Below are positions 1-12,100 of a stretch of 64,000 nucleotides of DNA, in pieces. The translations under genes were made by a program, and so were the position numbers. The stretch comes from Podospora pseudocomata (taxonomy: Eukaryota > Ascomycota > Sordariomycetes > Sordariales > Podosporaceae): contig NW_026946363.1 of assembly GCF_035222375.1 (NCBI RefSeq), positions 5,704,001-5,768,000 on the forward strand, read 5' to 3'. Positions within the stretch are counted from its first letter, which is position 1, and each line of letters begins with the position of its first letter. Under the pieces are notes generated by a model. The model searched no databases. It was not told where the DNA came from and was given only the letters and a program-made list of their open reading frames with translations.

Positions 1-273
1 AGAAAACAAATGACAAGAACATCAATCCATTCCCATCTATATCTACGCTCCTTACTCTCTCTTCCCTTTTCCCACCACCCTCAAGATGAAATTCACTGAC
101 AAGGACATTGTCTTGTGTTACATTATCATACCAGTACAAGCAAGGGCCAAAATGCCTGCTGCTCCTAACTGCAATAATGACCTAAATAACCAGCAACATA
201 CACCTCCAACTGTGATAATGCGAATACCTTAAACCTAACATCGTGATGGTGGTGTACAGGGAACCAGAAGAGA
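1..273. other. 3' flank of the CFEM gene
   Basis: This stretch lies beyond the stop codon of the minus-strand CFEM gene and holds no recognisable coding or RNA feature. It probably contains the 3' untranslated region of that gene. Confidence 0.4.
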
Positions 274-2092
274 CTAGAATGTGAGGAAAAGAGCCTGCAG
301 TAGGATAAACCCAAGGGCCGCTGACAGAATCACAAGAGACGGGCCATCCTGCGCCGCTTTTGCTGCCGTAACTTGGGCTGGACCAGCACCCCAGATCGAC
401 GGTGGGATCGCGGGAATCGGCGCAACTGCACCATCACTGTCTGCTGGAGAATTGCTGCCGTTGGCTGTGGCTGCGCTTGCACTGTCTGGTGGGTCGCCAT
501 ATGCGCCCGCTGCCCCTGATTGTTGGAAATGGGGAGCAGCAGTGAATGCTGTGTAGAAAGACGTTGTAGCCTCGTCCGCGACTTGTTGCTGCAAACCTGC
601 GCCCTTGGCTCCCAAGTATGCAACCGTGTTTGGAGGAGCGTACGCTGGAGGATCAAACGAAACAGCCGCCAATGAAACAGGAGCTGGGGAGGGTGAAGGA
701 GGTGGTGCAGCGACTGTTTGAGTGATTGTCACATAGACTGGTGGTGGTGGAGGGGGAGGAGGAGGTGCAGGTGCGGCTTGGGCTGCATATTGTGAACCGT
801 CGTCTCCGTTCCCATTTCCGGCTCCGGCTGGACAGCTTGTTGGAGCAATGGCCATTGGACTTGGGGTGCCCAAGATGAAGACTGTCTCGACCAGCGGGCC
901 TTGCAAAGCAGACTGAGAAGGTTGACATGCCCCATTGCCGCTCCCGTAACCGTTGCCATTGCCTGCTGGACATGGCTGTGATCCGCCTCCGCCGTTGGCA
1001 TAGCCTCCTGCCGGCGACTGTTGAGCTGAACTCAGACAGATGGTTGTTGTCTCGATGACAGTGAGTGTTTGGCCATTGCCTCCACCAGGAGGACCATATG
1101 CCGCAGGATCAGAGCCCCCATTCCCAGCACCCGCACCATAAGCCCCTTTTCCGCCCACGCCGCTACCACTTCCGGCACCAAAGTCATATGACCCAGCACC
1201 GCTGCCGCCGGCATTCGCACCTTGATAACCACCGTACGCATAGGAACCAGTACCTGAGCCCAAGCCGGCACCTGCTTGGGGAACTGTGACAGTCTGTGTC
1301 ATGGTAACGACCCGAGGGGGAGAGGCACTGCCTCCGCCATTGCCTCCTGCCGGTGGGCGAGGCGCAGGAGGACCGCTCGACACAAACGGGCCGGGAGGAT
1401 TGCCAGCAACATGGTTTGGCGAATACTCATCAATGACATGTGTCATGTCAGAACTGGTGCCGACGCCAGATAGAAGCCTTTCGGCATGTACCTTAGGGTT
1501 GGGCGAGGACGTCGTGCCATCGGTGTTGCCATCATCGTAGTGAAGGTTGATGTTTAGGCCGATTGGGGGGTGGTGACCGTCTGGATTCTCTGAGAATGTA
1601 TTTGGCGAAAGTATCCTTGTTTCAGGAACCAAACTGCCTTGTCCCCCAGACCCAACGTCACCAACATGGCCCATGTGCCGAGCGGCTTCGAGTTGCATTG
1701 GCGAATGGTGATTGATGATGTCGTTGGGGTCTGTTTCATCGCTAGCTACAATGTCTTGAACCATGTTGACAGGCGAGGATGTGATGCAATTCCCCGTGAC
1801 GGTTTTCAGAGCGGGTGAATATTCCACAGCGTTGCAGTTAATGAAGACGCAGTGAAAAAGATTCTGTGTCAGACATTGTCAGTGGGTGAGGTGAAGTGAG
1901 CCTGGGCATCTCAGTAAAGGCTACCTGTAGATCCTGCTTTCGCTGGCAGATACAGCGGATGTCGGCACAGTTCGTGCTTTGAAGGAGTGGTTGTAGACAA
2001 ATCTGAGCACAGGGAGGCAGGGATTCTTTGTTTTGTCGGGCCGATGAGATAGATGAGAATAGCGTAATGCTCCAGAGCACCGTGGACTTCAT
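274..2092 (-). CDS. GPI-anchored CFEM-domain protein
   Basis: Two exons, join(274..1863,1925..2092) on the minus strand, encode 585 aa. Exon 1 gives a signal peptide (residues 1 to about 19) and the first half of a CFEM domain; a 61-bp intron (GTAGCC donor, CACAG acceptor, phase 0) separates it from the rest. Across the junction there are eight cysteines at 28, 32, 42, 47, 49, 61, 66 and 82 in the CFEM order (C-x3-C, C-x4-C-x-C, C-x4-C, C), and Asp44 sits where haem-binding CFEM proteins carry their iron-coordinating Asp. The next 470 residues are low-complexity Gly/Ala/Pro/Ser-rich with a proline run and VTxTQTV motifs. The C terminus is a hydrophobic tail preceded by small residues, as in GPI signals. 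CFEM proteins act at the fungal cell surface or wall in haem/iron uptake, wall stability or host contact; which applies here is unknown. The large exon alone would miss the signal peptide and most of the CFEM domain. Confidence 0.85.
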
Positions 2093-2619
2093 ATTGAAGG
2101 CGAGAAACTTGTCGGTGATTCGAAGAGCTGCAAGCAAAGATATGATCTCCAAAAGGAGGTGTCAAACGACCGACGAGACAGAATTTGGGTACCTAATCCA
2201 AGAAAAGAACGACGTTCAAAAACACAGAGCGATTGTTGATGATGGAAATGTGATGGGAAGAGAGAAGAGGGAGACAGGACCCAAAGCTGAAATACTGGAA
2301 ACCCTGGGCACCGGCACCGGCACCAAGAATATGGACGGCAGGAGCATGACATGCCAGAGCCTGCGATGTTGTGCCAGTAGCCGATCGAGGCAGGCACAAC
2401 AACAACATGGACTGTTTCCCAGAATGACAATCCAATGGTGTGGAGGTTCTTTCCAATCTGAATTGCGGAAGGACATCGTGCAACAGCTATCAGACGTACA
2501 AGTCACAAGAATAAGAACCGCGGTCATGGATGGTGGGAATTAGTGCGGAAACTGTGAACTTGGCCAGCGCTTGGATATCTACCAACAGACAAATTAATAA
2601 ACTCAAACTCCTCCGAGCT
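2093..2619. other. Intergenic region, promoter of the CFEM gene
   Basis: About 530 bp between the CFEM start codon and the CMS1 stop codon, both genes on the minus strand. It must carry the CFEM promoter and the CMS1 3' end. Open frames here are short and unlike known proteins. Confidence 0.4.
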
Positions 2620-3589
2620 TTAGTAAAAGATGAGATCGATCGGGTGGTCGGGATCCGTATACTTGTCCTTGAGCTCCTTCCTCGACAGAAGCCTCACAAG
2701 CGGCATCAAAGTCTCCCTCATGTCCACAATCCCCCGCTTCTTCTGGTCAATATGTGAAGCATCAACAATTATCCTTTTGAGATGCGAAGTAGCGAGCGCC
2801 CCTTTTGCACAGTCAGCATAAGAACGTAAGAGTTACTGGAAGAATACCTACCATTCTCGATGAGATCAACCAGGCGCTGAGGCGTGCCAACCGCCATGCC
2901 ACTGCGGTTCTTTTGGAGAAAGGCGACCTGTTCTTCTACCTTGAAATGCTTGGCAAACTGGTGATAATCAGTCAGCCAACGTCATTGACTGAGAGTAGAT
3001 ATGGCTTCTTACCAGCTTGGCGACTGTGTTGCCCTTCTTTTGAAACGTCCTGAGTGCTCTGTGAGTTGGTCAATTTAGCAGCTATCTCGATACAACAACT
3101 AAACTCGTACATACCTGACAGTATCAGCGGCTCGGAGACCGGCAGCCGAGACAACTAGTGTATGCGGCGCACCACACGTCTTGGATGCATTGTTGAGCTT
3201 CTCGGGCTCAGCTGAAAACTTCTCCAGGAAATCTGGTAGGTTTTCGAGATTTCTCGGCTTCTCATACGAAGTGGTGTCTTTGATGGCGTTGGCTACATCA
3301 TGGAGTTAGCCTTGTCCTGCAAGCCCCGTAAGTCGAAGTGCCACTCACCCGAGATGTAAAGATCTGAGAGCTCAATGGGACTGAGCTCTGTGCCAAAACG
3401 AGACGTCTTTTGAGCAACGTGATCAGCCAGGAGCTGGCCGTCCATCCAAGCGAACGCCTTGTTCAGACCAGCCTCGACATCCAGGTCGGCCTCATCCTCA
3501 CGCTGCTTCTTCTGTTTCTTCTTTGCCTTCTTGACGAGTACACCCTCGTCGTCGATCTTCCTCTTCTTGCTCTGTACCTCGGACGCCAT
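2620..3589 (-). CDS. CMS1: Cms1/CMSS1-family ribosome biogenesis protein
   Basis: Five exons, join(2620..2801,2852..2957,3013..3058,3115..3292,3349..3589) on the minus strand, encode 250 aa. All four introns are 50-56 bp with GT/AG ends, and the frame closes across every junction. The protein starts with a basic KKxKK-rich nuclear/nucleolar-type segment (residues 7-31). The body contains the family pattern FDLYISAN-like, TLVVSAAGLRAADTVR and, near the C terminus, VDASHIDQKKRGIVDMRETL. These match the Cms1 family, whose yeast member is found with U3-containing 90S pre-ribosomes and whose fold resembles DEAD-box helicase domains without full motifs. The role is therefore probably in nucleolar small-subunit processing. 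Length fits the family (yeast about 290 aa). The gene is divergent from RSR1 across 4 kb. Confidence 0.88.
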
Positions 3590-5511
3590 TTAGAAGTTTT
3601 CGGTGCCGGTGTTGATGAACCCGCTTATAAGAGAACTCGAGTTTGAGAATGAGACCCGAGAAGTGCGTTATTGCTATGCAATCGATAGTTTGACCCTGTG
3701 TTTTGAGTCTAGTCGACAAAAATAGGAGGTTTCAAATTAGGTAAATAAGCGTCGCCCAGATGATGAAGCGATCTGTTTCTGTTGTGGTGAATGAAAATGT
3801 TTCAAGTGACCTTCAAAGAATCAAGCTTGGCAGAGTCGAGGGCGGATGGAATTTTTCTGGGAATAGCGGACAGTGTGCACAGGAGATGTATGGTTCTGGC
3901 ACTGTATTTCTCAGTGTCTGCCGGCAACTGGGTTGCCAAATCAGAACGGCCAGGCCCCCGAAACTCACAGTGCGAATTGTCTCGCGCCGTCCAACAGGCC
4001 TGCTGCAGGAAACGTGCGATCTGACGGGATCAACTTCAGCTCCCAAAACAACCTCGAGTTCAGTCATGAAGCTCCTCTTATCATCTCTTTGGTCTGGTTT
4101 TCCACGCCATCCACTACCTTTCAGAGTTATTTGCTCTTCGAATCATGCATCAAACTGCCGCAGAATGATAGCTAGCATGTTCTAAAATAACACGGCAAGC
4201 GTTCTCAGGTGTTGCCCAGCGGGTGGTGAGGGTCCATGTTGCTCCAGCTTCTGAGTTCAAACTCCTGGGCGACTTTGAGCCCTTCCTTCTACCTTTTGAC
4301 ACAAATCCAGGTAGGCATCCGCGTGAAGCAGGAGTGGCCGTGCCCTTACGGTGAGATTCTTCGCCATGGAAGATGCCTTTGCAATTGACGTTTCATCAGA
4401 TTGACATTGCTAGCAGAGTTCCTCATTTTGTAAACTTTCTCACATGTATCGGAGCATATGTCTGTCTGTTCGTGATACCCTTCTGGACCCTTCTGGACCC
4501 TTCTGTAACAAGGCATCTGAGCTCCATCTTCACAGCAGCATTCCGAGGCTGCTTCTCTTGACCCTCCTCTGGTAAGTCCTCCTAGCCCGATCCTCTGTTC
4601 ATTACCAAGTTGACGGTGGCACTTGTCCAAAACCCGAACGGTCTGGATCTAGTGGGCAGTGAGAAGACGCCATCGTCCCAAAAAGCACTCTTGCATTCAT
4701 CCAGTTTGTCATAGCTCCGAGTGGCGGTGCTACAATCCCGATTGTTTTCCATTGAGCCCGAGGCTTCAGCATATCCTGTACGTCGTCACCTCACCTGGTT
4801 GGCTTTGTTTCCCGCAAGCTCAGACACACCGCTTCTCAAGACTGTTTATTTTCCGATAATACGGAACAGACTAGTCTGGGGAGACAGTGGGTAGAGTGGC
4901 GCAGATATAAACATTGCCCATCACCGGACCAGTGCGAGCTCTGCTGCCCTATCGAGTGACGAGGAGAAGATTCCCAAGGAGAGAAGCAACTGCCGACTTG
5001 AAAACACCGGTGCCAGAACGCTCGGATAGTCAGGATCTGCCTCTGAAAGCTCTGACCATCCCGACCCAAGCGGCAACCTGTCGTAAGCCACCTGTACGTC
5101 GCCTTGTAGATGTCAAATCCCAGCACCGACTACAGTTTCCTTCCATGTGTGCGTCATGGTGTGCCAAACCGGAAAACATGGGAAGACACAAGGGAAAAAG
5201 CAATGAGGGTGCTAACCCTAGGCCCCGCCGAGTGGTGTATCCCAAAAGCTCGGGCTTGAGCTATTGACTGGCATGGTCAGCGGATGACATCTTGGTCACT
5301 TGGAGATGTTGGCCAGTCGGAAGAAAATGCCAGTCGTTGGTTCGTGGAAGGCGAGGAAACAAACACGACAAAGATACGAGCTGCCGCGTAACCTGCAGTG
5401 GCCATTGGTTTTTCCAACATCGAGTGTGTTCCTTTTTCCGTGAGGTCCAAACGTTGTGCTGAGAACACCGCAGGACAGCTGCTGCCAACCAAGGGCGGTC
5501 TCTAGCGAGGG

Positions 5512-5539
5512 GCCCTGCGCAAGACGCCCTGCGCAAGAC
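5512..5539. repeat. 14-bp tandem duplication
   Basis: The unit GCCCTGCGCAAGAC occurs twice back to back. This is a small replication-slippage type duplication in non-coding DNA. Confidence 0.8.
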
Positions 5540-6219
5540 GCATAGGTGATAGAATGTGCACCTAGGGCGTGCAGCCAAGGGGCTAGCGAGTGTAAGGGAG
5601 AACCCAGCTCCGAGACCAGGTCAGACCTGCTGTTTCGACGGGGAAAAGAAAGTCGTGTCAAGCTGCTGGCCTGGCCGTTGGAGCTGGTTCGGATCGACAT
5701 GGTACCAGGAGACCGGAATCAAGAGTCAGATCAGACAGAAACAATATGATCTGGTGTTTGTGCATGCAGGGCCGGCCGCAGCCATCTTTTGCGCCCTTGG
5801 GCGGCGAGATCAGCATCGAGAAACAAGGTGGAAGATGCATGAAAGACCTCAGTCCACCTGCGTACCTGCAAAGTCCATGTCTGTTCCTGCATGCAACAAG
5901 CCCTGGCTCTGTTCGCTGGCTGTCACGGCGCATCGTCGACAAAGCAGCTGGCGTTGCGTTGCAGGAAGACGGCGAGGTATTGTTGGTGGATGCTGGTGGG
6001 CGGTGGGGGTTTAAATCCAGGTCGGTGATGGAATTGGTGGACCCCTTGCATTTTTGCTCACAGAGCCCCCGTCTTTGGCCGGGGAAGCAGCATCATGCAG
6101 CTCTGATGGTCCCTTTTTGGTGCCAATTGGCCCGTTCGCTAGCCTCGCCCGCATCTATCATCCATTCACCAGAGCCCATTCCAACGCTGGGGCATGCAAG
6201 TGCTATGAAAAATTCTGGC

Positions 6220-6235
6220 AAAAAAAAAAAAAAAA
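6220..6235. repeat. A16 homopolymer
   Basis: Sixteen consecutive A in intergenic DNA. There is no neighbouring target-site duplication or retroelement coding sequence that would make it a retroposon tail. Confidence 0.75.
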
Positions 6236-7632
6236 GGGCGATCCAAAGATCTCCGAGACACTGTCAGGACCGAGCCGTGGCCTGCCTGACTGATCTGCTG
6301 CGGTCCTGTCATCCCGACTTTTTTTCAGATGGCCACCGTCCTATCTTAACACTGCGTATGAAGTACACTAACCCGCCCTCGGAACCGTCCTGGTGGTCCG
6401 CTAGTAGATCCATCCAATATCCATCAGTCTAAACTAAAAGCTCAGGGTAGCTTTTTTGTACCTGTCCCAATATCCTGCCACATCGGCACCCTCTCCTGTC
6501 TAACCTCCACACACCCGTTGCTCCTTCCCAGTCGTTCTCCTTCGTGCTCGCTGTGACGTTTATACCAACCGAGGTGCCCTCCCGGTCCCGTCTCTTGCGT
6601 GGCGTCATCGACACAGCAACTCCGGATTCGCTCTAAGAAGTGAGAGTTGTTGGTGCCGCTCGCCGCCCACCCTTGCGTCAGCATCAGCGTCAGAGAACCC
6701 GGGGTTGAGCGAGGTACAAGAATCCCTGAACACAGGGAGTCGTCCCTGCAGACAACTGCAGACAACCGGTGACACCACACACTACAGCTGGGCCTTGATC
6801 CCGCCGATTGATACCCCCCCGAGCCAGCGGATCCAAAGCAACAAGATCGCCCTACGGACCACTCATCACTGACGTTGCCGTTGGCTGGTCAGGTTGATCA
6901 CCTCCCTGCTATAGGCGAGAACATATTCCCAACGCTCGGTCCTGGGTCTGCACGGAGTGCTTTGGTGCTTTGGGTGCGTTGCTGAAAGGTGAGGTGGTTG
7001 GCCATCGGTTGAAAGAAGGGCTCCATCTCACGGCCCGCTAGAGCTCCGACTGGACGTCTCTCCCGCAGCTCCGCGCGCTTGTGCCCCTAAACCCCCGGCC
7101 TCGCAGCCCCCAAAATCGTCGGCCAAGCACCCCCCCCCTCCCCCAAGAAGGACCCGGCACCAAAGCACCCCTGATTACAAGCCGCGTGCTCGTCCTCGAG
7201 TCTTTTTTTCCCTAGGGATCTTGCGAAGGAGAAACAAACTGACAGCAAAATACCCGGTGACCGCAGGGAGAGAGAAATCGCATCATTTCCCTTCATCTCC
7301 CTTCATTCTCGTTCATTTCTTTTGCCATCTTATTTCAGACCAGCCCGCGGGTCCAGTCGATTCTCGCTGCATGCAGCCGCACTTGGGGCTCCAGTCTGTG
7401 TCGATTCCGCCTGTTTGGCGTCCCGTGAGGAGTCGGAGCTGCGAGCTTCAGGTTTGACTTGCTACATCATATCTCAACCTGGCATTTCGAAAACAAATAA
7501 GGCAGCCTTCAAAGGAAACGCGCGAGATCCCTACTCACCTAGCCAGCGTCTGTTTCCTTTCTTTCCTCTCAACACATCAACCACGACTGCTGGGGGACAT
7601 CACTCAGTGTCGAATCTTTCACAACATACACA

Positions 7633-9106
7633 ATGCCGTCGAGGTTTACCTATCAGCCCGTGTAAGTCATACATTCATTCCAGTTTACGTCATTTTACTT
7701 TCTATGTCATCCACCATTTGTTTGGTATACTCCATCTACCAGATCAATGAGATGAATTTTCATACGTCTTCTCATATATGTCGAGAACGCCTCCTGAATC
7801 AGAGAAATCTACCCGCTCTTTCCCCCTTTGTTTTTCATCAGCTGCCCAAATCCCGACAAAACACGCTCTCGCGATTTTGGCGTTGTTTCTTGGTTTTTTT
7901 CTCTTTTTTTTTCTTTAAATTTTATTTGGGAAGGTTGGGGAACAACACATTTGCTAACACGTCGGGTGGTGTCCACCCTGATTGTTTAGTCGGGAATACC
8001 ATGTGGTAGTTTTAGGCGCAGGTTGGTTTGCCTTCCTCCTCTTCTCCCCCACATATCCCACGCTTGCGCAGAAATTCACAAGAGCTCTCTTCTTTGGTGG
8101 AGGAGCGAAAGAGTGACAATGCCCAGATGGGTGGTGGTTGCGGATTGTCTGAGTGGTAGTACGACTTTTTTTTGCTGACGTTGTTTTTTTTGGCTTCTCT
8201 AAGGTGGTGTCGGGAAGAGTTGCTTGACTGGTGTGTATGCCCCTTTTTTGCTTGTATAACCCTGGGTTCTTTTGGTGGTCACACATAACCCTGAATATGC
8301 CCCCTTTCACCTATTTATCCCGGAGCGAGGATTGACTGACGAGAACAGCCCAATTTGTCCACAATGAATGGATTGAGAGCTATGATCCGACAATCGAGGA
8401 TTCATACAGGACGCAGGTGACTGTTGATGTGAGTCTCTTGCCATTCCTCTCACAATGCATTTTACTGACGCATGGTTTCAAGGGACGGCAAGTAGTACTC
8501 GAGATGTAAGCACACCCACACAACGCTGGCTCTTCACACGTCTAGACGCGTTTTGTTACACTATACTAACCCCATCTTCTTCCCCTCCTCCCCAGCCTCG
8601 ACACTGCAGGAACAGACCAATTCGTCGCTATGCGCGACCTGTTTCTCAAATCGGGGCAAGGGTTTCTTCTAGTCTTTAGCATCGCCTCCCGCAGCTCGTT
8701 TGATGAGCTCGCGACCTTGAGAGAAGAGATTCTCCGCATCAAAGACGACGACACGGTCCCGATTGTGATGGTGGGCAACAAGGCCGATTTGGAAGATCAG
8801 AGGGCGGTGGACAGGGCGAGGGCGTTTGGGGTTTCGAGGAGTTGGAACGCGCCGTATTATGAGAGCAGTGCCAGGACGAGGAGTAAGTTTTCTTGTTATT
8901 GGTTGTGTGTGATGTGGGTTGGTGGCTGATGAGAAGATGTAGCGAATGTGGACGAGGTGTTTATCGATCTTTGTCGGCAGCTGTGCAGGAGGGAAGACAT
9001 GCTGGAGGAGCAGGCGAGGGATGAATTGGGGCAGAAGATGAGTGATGAGGCGGCGAAGAAGAGGAGGAGGAGGAGGAGGAGGAAGGAGAAGTGTGTAATT
9101 CTTTGA
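7633..9106 (+). CDS. RSR1: Rap-type small GTPase Rsr1/Bud1 (Krev-1)
   Basis: Seven exons, join(7633..7661,7990..8021,8204..8230,8349..8428,8483..8505,8596..8882,8943..9106), encode 213 aa. Visible G-protein motifs are the P-loop GAGGVGKS (19-26), a switch I/effector region YDPTIEDSYR, DTAGT (66-70), NKAD (125-128) and ESSA (153-156). Thr70 replaces the catalytic Gln of Ras (position 61), a Rap/Rsr1 hallmark, which separates it from Ras1/Ras2. The C terminus has an eight-residue arginine-rich block and a CVIL CAAX box, predicting geranylgeranylation and plasma-membrane targeting. Rsr1/Krev-1 directs polarity-site and tip organisation upstream of Cdc42/Rac modules. Intron 1 is long (328 bp), exons 2 and 3 are only 32 and 27 nt and split the P-loop, and the intron 2 donor is GTTGGT, which is unusual. 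The chosen ATG is the only one that joins in frame to the P-loop exon. Confidence 0.92.
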
Positions 9107-12100
9107 GAGGTGGGGGTCATGGATTGGGGAAGGGACTACGAGGGTTTTGAAACATGTGGAATGAAGCTATGCTATGATTGGGATTGGCGAGGTAGTTGGG
9201 TGGGCGGGATATTTATCTTAATTATACTTGTGTGTTTATCATGAACGACACTCTTGGGGCCAGATGGGGAGGCGCGAGTCGTTTGGGTTTTCTGGAATCT
9301 TTGCACAGTTTTATATGCTGGGGGATTTTCTTTCTCGTTGTTGGTGTCTACTTCTTTCCCCTGAATAGCCAAACAACCACCTTTGACTAAACCATCTTGG
9401 TTTGGCCAACAACTCCATTCCTAGCTATAACACCACCAGCCCATAACTTGATCAACAACCAGCCGATGTCGGCCAACGCATCGGACTCCCAAATATCACA
9501 ATCACCTACACCTACATATATCACATTGCAGAACAGCACCAGAGCTCTTTTCTCAGCCGCGGAACTTCCCGTCTGAGAACTGTAGCCAGAATAGGGGTGG
9601 TGCAGGCCATCTCGCAAAATTCGACAGGTCAGACGCATCTGATCAGACACTGCGCATCCAATTCTTTTGCAGGTCAGTACCCTAGCTAGGTATCTGCCAA
9701 CTCCCGCGCTTACTGCGTGTAGAAGTAAGCGGCGCGGTACGGCGCGCACCCCGTGCTCGCTTCTCGGGGGCGGTAGTGAGGTGGCACAGCTATGTATTCA
9801 GATCATGTGAAGGAGCATTGGGGGTGGTGGACTGAGGATGAAATATTGAGATGTTGGGACGTTTGAGTGGCTATTATGGAGGGTTGATTGGAAGTGGCTT
9901 TCTTGAGGATGGGCGGAGAAGAGGTACATGGAAAAAACCTGCAGAAAACACATACCTAGTGTAAAGAGGCGCAAAGAAGAGATAAACGGCGGAGGGAAGA
10001 GGGTGTGCTGGCTGGTGGCTGCATGTTGATATCGGGATGCTAAAATCAGCTTCAATCGTAAGGTGAGCGAGATAAGATAGATGGCTGGTGTATGAGGCTT
10101 GTTTTCTCCCCAGTTAGATGGTAGATGTCGTTATGATGTCTCGGGTAACCAAAATAAACACGGTAGTAAAAGGGGCTATCTCGGTGCAAGGGAAGAAATA
10201 GGGGTTTGCATTCTTGGTACTGTGTAACCACATATCGCCAACATCCAAAAGACAAGAGGTCTCACGAGTATCTGCTGTTGGATGGGTTCCAACATATTTC
10301 CCATCAACTGCAAACCTGAATGTGAGCAACTCTGCAGTTGATATGACCTCAATGCACTCTCCCGCAACAGCGCAACATGTTTCAGAGGGCACGGTTGCCC
10401 AAGTGTGGTTTCTTTGAAGTCTCGCAAAATGGAAAAGGGGGAATATCAGTCAGACTGTGTGACGGCATGAACCTCTGTCTTGGGCCATGCGTCGCGACGT
10501 CACTTGAAACGCGGATGAGAGGCGGATGGTTGTGCGAGGAAACCTGACTGGTTGGTTCGTCACAAGGAACGGAAACACCTCGAGATGTTTGACAGGACGG
10601 GCAGTCGTCATGGTACGAAAAAGAGGAATACCAATGGTATGGGGTGTGGGTTGTGGTTGATCGCTCTCGAAGCACAGGAAAGGGCGGCAACATGGCACAA
10701 TGCAAGTTTAAGCTCGAGATGCGATTTGCTCTTTGTCTTTGCAAGACCTTGAATACTGCCACCAATCAGCAATGGATCCAACAGACTTTGAGAAAATGTG
10801 CGACGTAAAGCCCGGGCAGAATCCGATCAGCAAATCGGAGGCCGTGTGTTGGTCCGAATTCTCCGTCGTCTGATGGTGGATGTGACTGTAGGTACGGACA
10901 GATATAATCTGCTTGCGCAAAGAAAACCTCAAAGCCTGCTTGGGCGACTGTTGGTGCCGATGCTGCCGGGTTTGCGAAACCGAGTTATATAGAGTCAAGC
11001 ATTGAGTTTGTGACAGCGCCACGCCGGCGGTCTCGGATCCGGCCCGTTGAGAATCGGGGGAGTCTTGCGGCCGAAAATCAGGCCACGGCAGAGCCCGTCA
11101 TCCGTCGGGGTTGACACCAAAGTGGGCAACGGCATCTGAACATGTCGCTGTTGGGTAATATCCGTTGCCTTTTGTTCTTGTTCATAATAAAGTGGGGGGT
11201 TTATGGCCACGGCCACAGCAACTCGATCGACCGCTTGGACCAGAACAGTCATGTGGGTGATGGCGCTAGTGTTTAAGATTGAGCCTGACTCCACCTTCTT
11301 ATCTATATACTCTGGAGTGGAGAGAAGCACCCCTGCAATTCTCACCATGAAAGTTGAGATATTGATGCTTCATGAACTGTTACCAATATCCATCCTGGTG
11401 CTGCACTTGAGCTGTAGTCGAAATCGCCTTCTATTGTTCGATATTGGGTGTGCCTCTACGGCACTGATCTGCAGTGCGAATGTCATGCATAAGCGTTTGC
11501 GCCGCAGAGGATGGGACACTTGCTTTACTGAGCATTCTATAGGCTGGTATTCTCAACCTTTTCTTTTCCATCAGCATTCTTGCCCACTAGATGGTCTACC
11601 GTAGCCCAAAGTCTCTTCCATCGTCCTATTTCCGTCGTCACCGTCGTATATGGCAGCTTCGTATTGTCCAGGTAAAACAGACTTCTATGTAACCCTGGAC
11701 ACGGACAATGCCACCCCGAAGCCTGCAGGGCTGCGGGCAACGTCAAAGCCCAGACCCTCGGCGTGTGCCTGCCCCCTGTGTCTTGCGTGCTCCTGCCCCC
11801 GTGTCCGTCCCCTCGGAGCCATGATGCCCCTTGATCCCGATCACAGTCCACTGGGGAGCGTGTTTTCGTGTTTTCCTTCTCGAGTTTCGTTTCTGTCATC
11901 GTTGTTGTTGTTGTTGTTGCCGCTGCTGTCGTGTTCATCCAAACTCTTGTCATTCTTTTGCATATCCCGTCACTCGTTCGCCGCCCGCGTGGCTCCGACG
12001 GCATTGCCGCTCCTTCGAACCCTCCTTTCGCAACTATTCGCACTCTTGTCGCCGCTTGCTTGCCACGTTCACGCTCCTGTTGGTTCCCGCCGGTGATCTG

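Larger units (their letters stand above)
3590..7632. other. Long gene-poor intergenic region
   Basis: Four kilobases between the divergent CMS1 and RSR1 starts. The longest open frames (for example 5746-6432) have unnatural composition and no recognisable domain. The stretch contains a 10-bp repeat near 4481-4505, a 14-bp tandem duplication at 5512-5539 and an A16 run at 6220-6235. The pyrimidine-rich last 400 bp before 7633 look like RSR1 promoter and 5' leader. Non-coding transcripts cannot be excluded. Confidence 0.4.

Noticed and set aside
6220-6235. Possible retroposon poly(A) tail
   Set aside because: No target-site duplication or reverse-transcribed sequence precedes the A run.
5746-6432. 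228-codon plus-strand frame in the CMS1-RSR1 gap
   Set aside because: It runs through an A16 tract giving a Lys run, has no domain or natural composition, and no clear splice structure.
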